Shown here one piece after another: positions 1 to 7,476 of a DNA stretch of 22,673 nucleotides (the first letter of the stretch is position 1; every line of letters begins with the position of its first letter). The translations under genes were made by a program, and so were the position numbers. Under the pieces are notes generated by a model. That model saw only the letters and a program-made list of their open reading frames with translations, made no database searches and was not told where the DNA came from. Origin of the DNA: CAZQDP01 sp964592375 (GTDB taxonomy: Bacteria; Bacillota; Clostridia; RUG12999); NCBI GenBank assembly GCA_964592375.1, contig CAZQDP010000037.1, positions 1-22,673 on the forward strand, written 5' to 3'.

Positions 1-453
1 GGTAACATTACAGAGGAAAAAGAAAGCGAACTAGAAGAGTTCATCGACTACGCTAAAATTGTAATGGGCACCTTAGGTCATAAAATATTTGAGGCTATTG
101 CTGCAACACCCGTCCAACCTGCTGGTGTAGTAACTAAAGACGAAGAGCCGCTCTTGTACTTGCAGACGGGCAAAGCAAAAGCTACTGGTAAAAGAACCAG
201 TGACGGATTTGTGGTATATGCAGATAGCGTTGTATCTCTTGTAGCGACCAACAGTTGCCCAGAAGCTATTATCAAGCGTAGAGAAAGTCTATCAGAAAAG
301 ATTGATGCTAATAGTAAATTAACTGAAAATCTGTTATTTGGAAGTCCGTCTACCGCTGCAGCCTTTGTTACGTATGCGAGTGCTAATGGTAATATCATGT
401 GGAAAACTGCTGATGGTAAAACACTAAAAGACATTGAAAGTTCTGAAAGTTAA
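1..453 (+). CDS. DUF4357 domain protein, C-terminal part (5' end outside window); probably GIY-YIG nuclease family
   Basis: The reading frame is open from the first base, with no start before residue 22, so the 5' end lies outside the window and about 150 residues are visible. The C-terminus (the stretch SPSTAAAFV, then SANGNIMWK, then DGKTLKD) has the look of the DUF4357 domain. That domain normally follows a GIY-YIG nuclease or a restriction-like module. The middle part (GFVVYADSVVS) resembles the first strand of the same domain. No catalytic GIY-YIG motif is visible because the N-terminus is missing. Such proteins are common in accessory DNA. Here the gene lies next to the 3' side of a tRNA gene, which fits an island edge. 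The domain call is by pattern recognition only; any enzymatic role is inferred. Confidence 0.6.
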   Translation, partial: GNITEEKESELEEFIDYAKIVMGTLGHKIFEAIAATPVQPAGVVTKDEEPLLYLQTGKAKATGKRTSDGFVVYADSVVSLVATNSCPEAIIKRRESLSEKIDANSKLTENLLFGSPSTAAAFVTYASANGNIMWKTADGKTLKDIESSES

Positions 454-462
454 TATATACAA

Positions 463-507
463 TTTAACGATACCCAAAACATTTTAATTATTCCCCTAAT
501 CGTTAAA
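463..507. repeat. 9-bp perfect inverted repeat after the DUF4357 gene
   Basis: TTTAACGAT at 463-471 is mirrored by ATCGTTAAA at 499-507, with 27 bases between them. It begins 10 bases after the stop codon. There is no good T-run, so a terminator is unlikely. It could be a protein-binding or recombination site; no function can be assigned. Confidence 0.4.
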
Positions 508-593
508 AAGTAGGTGCATAATTTAATTTTTAGGGTGCAAGAGTAGTCGGCAACTACAATACTGAACCACAGCAGAATACCCCATGAACAACG

Positions 594-629
594 AAAAGCC
601 TTGAAACCACGCAGTTTCAAGGCTTTTTT
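594..629 (+). terminator. Intrinsic terminator (hairpin plus T-run)
   Basis: AAAGCCTTGAAAC (595-607) pairs perfectly with GTTTCAAGGCTTT (614-626) around a 6-base loop and is followed by more T. It closes plus-strand transcription, presumably that of the DUF4357 gene about 140 bases upstream. The hairpin is symmetric enough to work weakly on the minus strand too. The 454-593 stretch has no convincing gene. Confidence 0.75.
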
Positions 630-635
630 AAATAG

Positions 636-669
636 AAAAACAGCAAGCCAATGTATCATTAGCTTGCTG
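636..669 (-). terminator. Intrinsic terminator of tRNA-Leu
   Basis: On the minus strand CAGCAAGC pairs with GCTTGCTG (arms at 662-669 and 641-648; 13-base loop) and is followed by five T (636-640). It starts 7 bases after the tRNA CCA end, so it is the natural terminator of the tRNA transcript. Confidence 0.75.
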
Positions 670-675
670 TAATTA

Positions 676-760
676 TGGTGCGGGCGAAAGGACTTGAACC
701 TTCACATCATAAGACACCAGAACCTAAATCTGGCGCGTCTGCCAATTCCGCCACGCCCGC
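676..760 (-). tRNA. tRNA-Leu (anticodon UAG)
   Basis: The reverse complement starts with the acceptor strand GCGGGCG and ends with CGCCCGCACCA, so the CCA end is encoded. The T-arm GGTTCAAGTCC is present. The anticodon stem CCAGA/TCTGG encloses the loop TTTAGGT, giving anticodon UAG, which reads CUA and other CUN leucine codons. The length of 85 bases and the extra variable arm fit a class II tRNA-Leu. A consensus promoter lies upstream at 831-859 and a terminator directly downstream at 636-669, so it is a single-gene transcript. Confidence 0.97.
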
Positions 761-771
761 GTTTATGAATA

Positions 772-801
772 ATTGCAAATTTCTGATTGCAAATTGCAAA
801 T
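772..801. repeat. Three copies of ATTGCAAAT in the tRNA-Leu leader
   Basis: ATTGCAAAT occurs at 772-780, 786-794 and 793-801. The starts are 14 and 7 bases apart, so all are in register with a 7-base period. They lie in the 5' leader of the tRNA precursor, between its promoter and the mature 5' end. The function is unknown and slippage of a short repeat is possible. Confidence 0.5.
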
Positions 802-830
802 TATTACCTTCTGCTTGACAAACCTTTGCT

Positions 831-859
831 ATCATACCACAGATTTTCCAAATTGTCAA
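831..859 (-). promoter_or_regulatory. SigA promoter of tRNA-Leu
   Basis: On the minus strand there is TTGACA (854-859), a 17-base spacer, and TATGAT (831-836). Transcription would start near 824, giving a leader of about 64 bases before the tRNA. Confidence 0.75.
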
Positions 860-947
860 TGTCTGAATGTACTTTTTTGCTTGTAAATGCATTCGTTACG
901 TCATTTATTCCTGCAAGAACGATTATACAACAAGCGATAATTTTCGG

Positions 948-976
948 TTGACAAATCTTTAAAAATAATACATAAT
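948..976 (+). promoter_or_regulatory. SigA promoter of metK-thpR
   Basis: TTGACA (948-953), a 17-base spacer and CATAAT (971-976). The start point would be near 983, leaving an untranslated leader of about 55 bases. That is too short for a SAM-I riboswitch, and I see no matching motif. Confidence 0.7.
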
Positions 977-1038
977 ATATGATATAACAATACAATGAAT
1001 ACCTGATACGAAGTACATACTCGAAAGGACGAAAACCA

Positions 1039-2220
1039 ATGAGCAAAAGATTTTTTACCTCTGAATCCGTTACAGAAGGGCACCCCGATAAAATATGTGA
1101 TATTCTCTCCGATGCCATACTCGATGAAATACTCTCCCAAGATGCAAATGCCAGAGTCGCTTGCGAAGTCACTGTTACCACCGGCCTTGTCATGGTGGTC
1201 GGTGAGATTACCACCAGTGCATATGCCGATATTCCTAAAACAGTTCGAGCCGCTATCCGTGAGATTGGGTATGACAGGGCAAAATACGGCTTTGATGCGG
1301 ATACCTGTGCACTGATGACCTCTATTGACGAGCAGTCTGCTGATATTGCAATGGGTGTTGATCATTCTTTGGAATCAAAGGAAGGTACCGATACGGATTA
1401 TGATACCGGTGCAGGAGACCAAGGGATGATGTTTGGCTTTGCTTGTAACGAGACACCTGAGCTCATGCCACTGCCCATCTCACTTGCACATCGGCTTGCC
1501 GCCAGACTATCCAAGGTGCGAAAAGAAAATATCCTCTCCTATTTAAGACCGGATGGAAAAACCCAGGTCACTGTGGAATATGACGGTTATACTCCTGTTC
1601 GGGTGGACACCATCGTTATCTCCACTCAGCACGACCCTGAAATCTCCTTAGAGCAAATTCGCAAAGACATGATGGATACAGTCATTGGCCCCATCGTTCC
1701 TGCAAAGCTCATTGATGAGAATACCAAATACTTTATTAACCCAACCGGCCGATTTGTTATCGGCGGCCCACAGGGAGACAGCGGACATACCGGCCGCAAG
1801 ATTATTGTAGATACGTATGGCGGCTATGCACGCCATGGCGGCGGCGCATTTTCGGGCAAGGATCCCACGAAGGTAGATCGCAGTGCGGCTTATGCGGCAA
1901 GATATGTTGCCAAAAATGTGGTGGCTGCCGGTCTTGCCTCTCAATGTGAGGTACAGGTGGCATATGCCATTGGAGTGGCACATCCCGTTTCTGTTTTGAT
2001 TGATACCTTTGGCACGGCTGTGATTGATGAAGGGAAAATAGAAAAACTGGTGCAAAAGCATTTTGACCTGCGCCCTGCTGCCATCATCCATGATTTAGGC
2101 CTTCGTAGGCCCATATACAAGCAGACTGCTGCATATGGTCATATGGGTCGCGTTGATATCGACCTGCCTTGGGAGAAGTGTGATAAGGCTGCTGCTTTGA
2201 AGGCAGATGCCGGACTATAA
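1039..2220 (+). CDS. metK: S-adenosylmethionine synthetase
   Basis: This enzyme makes S-adenosylmethionine from ATP and methionine in the cytoplasm, supplying methyl groups and polyamine precursors. At 393 residues it has the family's usual length. Visible motifs are GHPDK (14-18) near the N-terminus, the signature GAGDQGMMFGFA (124-135), and the glycine-rich phosphate-binding signature GGGAFSGKDPTKVDRS (267-282). The C-terminal GHMGR followed by PWEK is also typical. The ATG start is preceded by AAAGGA at about 10 bases. The gene is followed after 29 bases by thpR without a terminator, so the two are probably co-transcribed from the promoter at 948-976. I see no riboswitch in the short leader. 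Identification is secure. Confidence 0.98.
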   Translation: MSKRFFTSESVTEGHPDKICDILSDAILDEILSQDANARVACEVTVTTGLVMVVGEITTSAYADIPKTVRAAIREIGYDRAKYGFDADTCALMTSIDEQSADIAMGVDHSLESKEGTDTDYDTGAGDQGMMFGFACNETPELMPLPISLAHRLAARLSKVRKENILSYLRPDGKTQVTVEYDGYTPVRVDTIVISTQHDPEISLEQIRKDMMDTVIGPIVPAKLIDENTKYFINPTGRFVIGGPQGDSGHTGRKIIVDTYGGYARHGGGAFSGKDPTKVDRSAAYAARYVAKNVVAAGLASQCEVQVAYAIGVAHPVSVLIDTFGTAVIDEGKIEKLVQKHFDLRPAAIIHDLGLRRPIYKQTAAYGHMGRVDIDLPWEKCDKAAALKADAGL

Positions 2221-2249
2221 AAAATTCAAAATAAAGGTGATGACACACC

Positions 2250-2771
2250 TTGCGTTTATTTATTGCATGTGAGATGGATACCTCTGCAAAAGATCAGCTT
2301 TGCAGTTTGCAAACATTATTTAAAAGCGCCGCTTGCAATGGGAATTATACACTTCGTGTAAATCTGCACCTCACTATTCGGTTTTTGGGCGAATATGAAC
2401 ATGCCAAGGTCTTTGTGCCTGTGCTACATCGCATCGCGAAAGGCATTTGCCCTTTTTCCGTTGATGTAAGCAGGATAGGCACCTTTGGTAGTGGTATTCT
2501 ATACGCCGGCATAGAAAAGCACCCCGCCTTGATGCGCTTATATACGTCCATTGAGCAAGGTCTTTTGTCCATTGGTGTGGCGCCGGATGCACGCGGTTTT
2601 TCGCCCCACATTACCTTGGCAAGGGGTGTCAATCAAGCAATCCCTCAAGTGCAAATCCCATCCCCCTGCTTTTCCACTACCATTGATGGCATTACCTTGA
2701 TGCAAAGTATGCGAATTGGCGGAAAACTAGTATATCACCCCATTGAAAAAGTGATCTTTCATGCGGAATAA
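2250..2771 (+). CDS. thpR: RNA 2',3'-cyclic phosphodiesterase (2H family, LigT-like)
   Basis: This is a member of the 2H phosphoesterase superfamily, known to open 2',3'-cyclic phosphates at RNA ends. The two HxTx motifs that form the active site are both present: HLTI at 40-43 and HITL at 120-123. Length 173 residues is close to the usual 175-190. The start is TTG at 2250: an in-frame TGA lies at 2238-2240, AAAGGTG at 2233-2239 is a suitable ribosome binding site, and translation from TTG gives the family N-terminus MRLFIA. It follows metK in the same transcript and is closed by the terminator at 2791-2829. The cellular substrate is not known for most family members. Symbol given by family. 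Confidence 0.9.
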   Translation: MRLFIACEMDTSAKDQLCSLQTLFKSAACNGNYTLRVNLHLTIRFLGEYEHAKVFVPVLHRIAKGICPFSVDVSRIGTFGSGILYAGIEKHPALMRLYTSIEQGLLSIGVAPDARGFSPHITLARGVNQAIPQVQIPSPCFSTTIDGITLMQSMRIGGKLVYHPIEKVIFHAE

Positions 2772-2790
2772 AAACTCCCAAAGATAGAGA

Positions 2791-2829
2791 ATGGGCGCGG
2801 CACATGCCATGTGTGCCACGCCCATTTTT
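2791..2829 (+). terminator. Intrinsic terminator of metK-thpR
   Basis: ATGGGCG (2791-2797) pairs with CGCCCAT (2819-2825), and inside it GGCACA (2799-2804) pairs with TGTGCC (2812-2817), with one mismatch between the two helices and a 7-base loop. TTTTT follows (2825-2829). It also lies just beyond the stop of the convergent aldo/keto reductase gene and may impede minus-strand transcription. Confidence 0.85.
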
Positions 2830-2840
2830 GATGTACTAAT

Positions 2841-3857
2841 TTATTGCTCAATTTCCCCATCTAAATCCCACAAATCTTCCCAGCCTTGATTGTCCTTCCA
2901 TAAAAACACCTGGCCCTTAATAAGGCGGCAGTTTTTATCAATGCCTGCAAGCTCCTTCATTTCTGCATCCGTTATCGGGTCTTTGGTGATGCTTTGCAGA
3001 TTGCTGAGATACTCCGGTTTTCTCACAGAAAATGGGATGGGTACCTGCCCTCTTTGAAACGCCCACTTGATGCATACAACCGCAGGATGCACTTGGAGGC
3101 GCTGCGCTATTTTTACCACCACCGGATCCTCTATATCCACTGTGTCCATCTCTGTTTTATCTCTATCCGGTCTGGTTGGTGACCCGATGGGACAAAAACC
3201 AATGGGTTGCACATTTTGACTGATGAGATACTCAAAAAATTCTTGCTGTTGAAAATGCGGATGCAGCTCCATTTCATTTGCGACCGGCTTTATTTTTGCA
3301 TCTCTTAGCACCAACTTCATTTTGGGGATCGTCATATTGGAAGTGCCGATATTTCGCACTAAGCCCAGGCTGACCAATTCTTCCATCAAGGCCCATGTAT
3401 GCATAAACGCTTCGTGAATATATGGGCGGGCATCGGGACTTCTGCTATCCACACTACAGCCCGGGGGATGAAAATTGGGGAAAGGCCAATGCACCAAATA
3501 CAGATCAAGATAATCCAGTTTTAAATCGTATAAGGACTTCTTGCACGACTCGATGACCTTTGTGTGCATATCGTTCCAAACCTTGGAGGTCACCCACAAT
3601 TCTTCTCTTTTTAGGCCATTTTTTAGTGCAGATGAAAAAACCTCGCCAATATAACTTTCATTTTCATATACGCTGGCGCAGTCAATATGCCGATACCCTG
3701 CCCTGAGTGCACCTTCTACGGCTAAGGCCACTTCCGGGTGCGTGAACCTATCGCTCCCAAAGGTGCCAAGACCGATTGCCGGCATTTTATCACCGCTGCT
3801 CAGCACCTTGTATGGCAGCTTCTCCGGAGATAATGCATCCGCGTCCATTTGAAACAT
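2841..3857 (-). CDS. Aldo/keto reductase (NAD(P)H-dependent sugar/polyol oxidoreductase)
   Basis: This is a TIM-barrel aldo/keto reductase of 338 residues, expected to interconvert an aldehyde or ketose with an alcohol using NAD(P)H. The catalytic tetrad is complete: D59 and Y64 in the HIDCASVY stretch, K92 in TSKVW, and H123 in LVHWP. The GTSNM stretch and the cofactor region IPFSVRKPEYLS (usually IPKS) are also in place. The Lys of IPKS that contacts NADP phosphate is changed (PFS), so cofactor preference may differ. The ATG start at 3857 has AGGAG 9 bases upstream, overlapping the stop of the preceding gatD-like gene. It is the last gene of the LacI-controlled operon. It may reduce the aldehyde released by the aldolase or oxidise a polyol; the substrate cannot be read from sequence. 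Confidence 0.9.
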   Translation of the reverse strand: MFQMDADALSPEKLPYKVLSSGDKMPAIGLGTFGSDRFTHPEVALAVEGALRAGYRHIDCASVYENESYIGEVFSSALKNGLKREELWVTSKVWNDMHTKVIESCKKSLYDLKLDYLDLYLVHWPFPNFHPPGCSVDSRSPDARPYIHEAFMHTWALMEELVSLGLVRNIGTSNMTIPKMKLVLRDAKIKPVANEMELHPHFQQQEFFEYLISQNVQPIGFCPIGSPTRPDRDKTEMDTVDIEDPVVVKIAQRLQVHPAVVCIKWAFQRGQVPIPFSVRKPEYLSNLQSITKDPITDAEMKELAGIDKNCRLIKGQVFLWKDNQGWEDLWDLDGEIEQ

Positions 3858-3871
3858 TAAAACCCACTCCT

Positions 3872-4891
3872 TTAATTATATAATAATATTTTTCCGCCCA
3901 CATAACCGGGCTGTTTATACATATCGAATGCCTTTTTCACTTCTTTCATTGGGAGCTTTGCAAAGATGAGGTCCTCATCGAATTTCAGCTGTCCCGTGGC
4001 AAAATAATGCGCAGTCAGCTCCCACTCCCTGCCAGGAAATGGCGGAGAATAGCTCATCCAAGAGCCGGTGATTTTCAATTCTTTTCGATTCATGTTTTCC
4101 CACAGTTTTGGGGTAAAGGTGACATTTTGTGTCGGCGTACCGATATAGCACAGGGATGCCTTGTTGGCTGCTAAGCGGAATGCAAGCTGCATGGTATCGA
4201 CTACGCCTGCGGTTTCAAATACATCCTGATACATTCCTTCACAAAATTCATCTTCCAAAGCATGCACCACATAGTCCGCACCCATTTTTTTCGCAAGATG
4301 AAGGCGAGTTCTTGAGATATCAAATACCGTAACGCTTTTTGCGCCCATAATACGTGCCCATTGCATGGTGAAAATGCCAATTGTGCCACCGCCAAGGACT
4401 GCCACATCCCTTCCCCCTACAAACCCTGCGCAGAAAAGCCCATGCAATGCCACGGTGGAAGGTTCAAAGAAAGCACCCTGTTCATAGCTGATGCTACTGC
4501 TAAATTTCACGGCGCAGATGGCAGGAAGCTTCACATACTGGGCAAAGCTACCGGCAATGCGTGAGCCGATAAAGGTATAGTGCTTACACTGTGAATAATT
4601 ACCTCGCATACAATCTTCGCAGTAAAGACATGGCACAAGGGGAGCGCCGGATACTCTGTCTCCCGGTACAAAACTTGTTACATCCTCAGCAACCGCTGCC
4701 ACTTCTCCTGAAAACTCATGCCCTAAAATAATGGGGTAATAGTGAGCACCATTATGCAAAACCCGTGGTACATCACTGCCGCATATTCCGGTCATCTTAA
4801 CCTTAACCAGAATTTCACCCTTTTCAATTTGTGGCGTTTGTATATCTGTATATCGTATATCGTCATTTCCATACAATATCGCTGCCTTCAT
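3872..4891 (-). CDS. Zinc-dependent alcohol dehydrogenase, galactitol-1-phosphate 5-dehydrogenase-like
   Basis: A 339-residue medium-chain zinc dehydrogenase. Catalytic zinc ligands are C37, H58 and E143; the structural zinc site is C88, C91, C94 and C102; the Rossmann motif GGGTIG is at 167-172. Several stretches resemble E. coli GatD as I remember it (NGAHYYPI.LGHEFSG, the FIGSR stretch, and GSWM.YS.P.PG.EWE). GatD oxidises galactitol-1-phosphate to tagatose-6-phosphate, and the closeness suggests a related hexitol (phosphate) substrate. I chose ATG 4891 because AAAGGTGAGGAG lies just upstream; an upstream in-frame GTG (4903) has no ribosome binding site. The gene lies between the FGGY kinase and the aldo/keto reductase in the operon. 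Related sorbitol or threonine dehydrogenases remain possible. Confidence 0.87.
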   Translation of the reverse strand: MKAAILYGNDDIRYTDIQTPQIEKGEILVKVKMTGICGSDVPRVLHNGAHYYPIILGHEFSGEVAAVAEDVTSFVPGDRVSGAPLVPCLYCEDCMRGNYSQCKHYTFIGSRIAGSFAQYVKLPAICAVKFSSSISYEQGAFFEPSTVALHGLFCAGFVGGRDVAVLGGGTIGIFTMQWARIMGAKSVTVFDISRTRLHLAKKMGADYVVHALEDEFCEGMYQDVFETAGVVDTMQLAFRLAANKASLCYIGTPTQNVTFTPKLWENMNRKELKITGSWMSYSPPFPGREWELTAHYFATGQLKFDEDLIFAKLPMKEVKKAFDMYKQPGYVGGKILLYN

Positions 4892-4925
4892 TTTGCTCCT
4901 CACCTTTCTAAATCAAAAGCTTTTA

Positions 4926-6392
4926 TCAATTCATTTCCTCTAAAAATGCACTCATTTTCAAATACTTCTCATAAACATTCTTATATATTTCATGGTTTTT
5001 CATATTTGGCTCATGCCGTCTACCCATCGGAACTACCATCTCTACCGCCTGCTGAGCGCTTTTATACGCCCCGGTGCCTATCCCTGCCAAAATGGCCGCA
5101 CCTTGGGCTGTTGCATGCTCTGCGCCGGGCACACTGATTGGAATTGCGGTTATATCTGCTTTTATCTGAGTCCACAGCAGGCTGTTTGCACTGCCCCCCA
5201 TGGCGAACATTTCATCAATGTCAATCCCCACTTGCTTTGCGGTATTGATATTATGCAGCAGTGAAAACGCAACGCCTTCCAGCACTGCCCTTGCCATATG
5301 TGCCGTTGTTTTGCTATAGTCAAGCCCATAAAATGCGCCCTTGATATTTTCCTTCCATATAGGACTGCGCTCACCGTTCATATATGGCATAAAAATCATG
5401 CCTTCACTACCGGGTGCAATTTGACTTGCCGCCTTATCAATATCTTCAAAAATATTTTCCTTTGCAAGTGATGCTCCAAAGTTTGCGGCGAACCATTTGA
5501 GTGCACCGCCGCCTCCTACTGTACCTCCCTGCAAAAGCCAAATATCAGGTACCACATGATTACTGAGAATGAGCTTTTTATGAGAAATAGCACTTCCTAG
5601 TGCAATGCTCATTCCGCCGGCCTGCCCACCCTGTTCTTGCGTCTGCCCCGGACGATATACGCCTGCCCCTAAGGTGCCACAGGCTGCATCTAGCCCCCCC
5701 GCTACAACCGGTGTGCCCGGCGCAAGTCCGGTCTCTTCGGCGGCCCTTCTTGTGATTTCTCCAATCACCTGATGCGAATTGCAAATGGGAGGAAATTTAT
5801 CCAAATCAATTCCCATTTTTTCTGCCATGTACCCGTTATAGCAGCACTGCTCCATATCATAGAAAAAATGCGCATAGCCGTTTGATTTATCCTGCGTATA
5901 TTCGCCGGTCAGTTGCAACGCAATATACCCATTGCTCTGCAAAAATCGATAAGTACGCTTATACACACCATTTTTCTGAAACCACAACACTTTCGGGGTA
6001 GTATAGGAAGGCTTTACAGGGTTTTTACAGAGTGCAAAGATTTCATCCTCCCCTATTTTTTTATTCAAATCCTTGCATTCCTGCCCTGCCCTTGTATCAA
6101 ACCATATGGGAGTATTGGCAAGCACGCTTCCCTCTTTGTCCACAGGAATACAGCTCCAGCCCTGTCCACCTAATCCCACCGCTTTAATTTCATTTGCACC
6201 CACCACCTTCGTTACCTGCCTGGTTGCACTGCAGATAGCCTCGTACCACTCCAAGGGGTTTTGCTCTGCCCATCCGCTTTGAGGATAATACACCTGATAT
6301 GCCTCCGATGCACAGGCTACCACCTCTCCTTCCCTCGTGAAGGCAGCTACCTTGCAGGCAGAGGTGCCGATATCAATTCCAAGAATAACCAT
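4926..6392 (-). CDS. FGGY-family carbohydrate kinase (xylulokinase-like)
   Basis: This is a cytoplasmic ATP-dependent sugar kinase of 488 residues with both FGGY domains. The N-terminal phosphate-binding motif GIDIGTSACK is at 5-14, the catalytic base is D235 in GGLDAACG, and the two signatures are FMPYMNGERSPIW (334-346) and GGSANSLLWTQIKADI (399-414). Overall it is most like xylulokinases. However, the usual substrate-contact QMH in the GL.GQMHG motif reads GQGW (76-79) here, so D-xylulose is not assured. Ketohexose kinases acting on tagatose also occur in this family. The ATG start has AGGAGG 7 bases upstream. It lies 97 bases after lacI and 34 bases before the gatD-like gene. In this operon it would phosphorylate the ketose formed by one of the dehydrogenases. 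The substrate is unresolved. Confidence 0.9.
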   Translation of the reverse strand: MVILGIDIGTSACKVAAFTREGEVVACASEAYQVYYPQSGWAEQNPLEWYEAICSATRQVTKVVGANEIKAVGLGGQGWSCIPVDKEGSVLANTPIWFDTRAGQECKDLNKKIGEDEIFALCKNPVKPSYTTPKVLWFQKNGVYKRTYRFLQSNGYIALQLTGEYTQDKSNGYAHFFYDMEQCCYNGYMAEKMGIDLDKFPPICNSHQVIGEITRRAAEETGLAPGTPVVAGGLDAACGTLGAGVYRPGQTQEQGGQAGGMSIALGSAISHKKLILSNHVVPDIWLLQGGTVGGGGALKWFAANFGASLAKENIFEDIDKAASQIAPGSEGMIFMPYMNGERSPIWKENIKGAFYGLDYSKTTAHMARAVLEGVAFSLLHNINTAKQVGIDIDEMFAMGGSANSLLWTQIKADITAIPISVPGAEHATAQGAAILAGIGTGAYKSAQQAVEMVVPMGRRHEPNMKNHEIYKNVYEKYLKMSAFLEEMN

Positions 6393-6489
6393 ATAAACCT
6401 CCTAGGTAAAATTTTTGCTATCATCTAATCTTTTGCGAAATGAAGTATATGATTGAATAGAAAAACTTCTGCCGCACACTTCCTTGTTC

Positions 6490-7473
6490 CTACTTCATTT
6501 TCTGTACACTTTTTTGCATAATGAATTGGGATTTTAATACGACTGTTTGCTTTTCGCTATGATCTCCACTTAGTCTTTTTAAAAGAATTTGAGCCGCCGC
6601 CTCACCAATGCCCTCTATGGGCTGACTGATAATACTCAGCGGAGGATTGACCACCCTTGCCATGTGCATATTATCAAACCCGATGATGGAAATATCCTTT
6701 GGAATTTGCCCTCCTGCTTCATTAATGGCGATTATGGCACCCAGTGTCATTTCATAATTGGTTACATGCACTGCGCTGACATTGGTTTTTATTATTTTTT
6801 GCATAATGCCATAGCCGCTGTCAATATCGTATTTGCCATGGTATATGTTCTGCTCCTTGATGGGAATATTGTGGAGGGACATTGCCTTTTTATAACCCCC
6901 CAGTCGCTTCTCGGCGGTGTAAACCTCTTCCGGTCCGCAAATGATGGCAATATCTTTGTGTCCGCAAGAAATAAGGTGCTCCGTTGCCGTCTTTGAGGCC
7001 TCTTCATTATCGGTTAAAATATAGTCAAGCTCTGCTCCTTGTATTTTTCTATCAATCATCACCACGGGAATGGAAATGCCACTTAAGTCTTCCTTTGTTA
7101 AATGCGATGGCAAAATGACAAGAGCATCGACCATTTTATCCAGTAGAAACGAAAGCTTTTGCCTTTCAATTGCCGCATCGGATTTGCAGTCGCATATGAT
7201 GGTGCTATATCCATGAGGCAAAATATCGTTTTCTATTTTTGATATAATCGATGCGGCAAAAATATTTTCAAGCTCATGCAGCAATACGCCAATGGTCATG
7301 CTTTTATTTTTTTTCAGCCCTCTTGCAATATAATTCACTCTGTATCCCAGCTCTTGGACTGCCATGTCAATGCGCACAGCATTTTCTTGATTGATTTTAA
7401 TGCCATTGATATGCTTGGATACTGTTGCAATAGAAAGCCCAGTATGGGCCGCAATATCCTTTAAATTTGCCAT
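6490..7473 (-). CDS. LacI/PurR-family transcriptional regulator
   Basis: A 327-residue repressor-type regulator. The N-terminal helix-turn-helix (LKDIAAHTGLSIATVSKHING, about 4-24) and the hinge ending in VNYIARGLKKN (46-56) are canonical. They are followed by a periplasmic-binding-protein-like sensor domain with the typical VVMIDR, DNEEAS, GYKKAM and ISIIGFDN stretches. It starts only 3 bases after the aldolase stop codon, so it is co-transcribed. The only CG-centred palindrome I found near the operon, TTAAACGTTTAA at 8349-8360 at the operon's start site, is its likely operator. That would make the regulator autoregulated. The inducer is presumably a sugar or sugar phosphate of this pathway; its identity is not visible. 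Confidence 0.95.
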   Translation of the reverse strand: MANLKDIAAHTGLSIATVSKHINGIKINQENAVRIDMAVQELGYRVNYIARGLKKNKSMTIGVLLHELENIFAASIISKIENDILPHGYSTIICDCKSDAAIERQKLSFLLDKMVDALVILPSHLTKEDLSGISIPVVMIDRKIQGAELDYILTDNEEASKTATEHLISCGHKDIAIICGPEEVYTAEKRLGGYKKAMSLHNIPIKEQNIYHGKYDIDSGYGIMQKIIKTNVSAVHVTNYEMTLGAIIAINEAGGQIPKDISIIGFDNMHMARVVNPPLSIISQPIEGIGEAAAQILLKRLSGDHSEKQTVVLKSQFIMQKSVQKMK

Positions 7474-7476
7474 AGC

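Noticed and set aside
450..659. Minus-strand ORF beyond tRNA-Leu
   Set aside because: It spans two terminators and has no ribosome binding site or recognisable domain.
707..892. Minus-strand ORF of 61 codons over tRNA-Leu
   Set aside because: Its C-terminal AGVAELADAPDLGSGVL is the well-known false translation of a tRNA-Leu gene.
977..1038. SAM riboswitch (SAM-I or SAM-III type) in the metK leader
   Set aside because: The leader is only about 55 bases and lacks the conserved SAM-I core. The CGAAAGGACG stretch only superficially recalls a SAM-III ribosome-binding element, and no pairing partner is evident.
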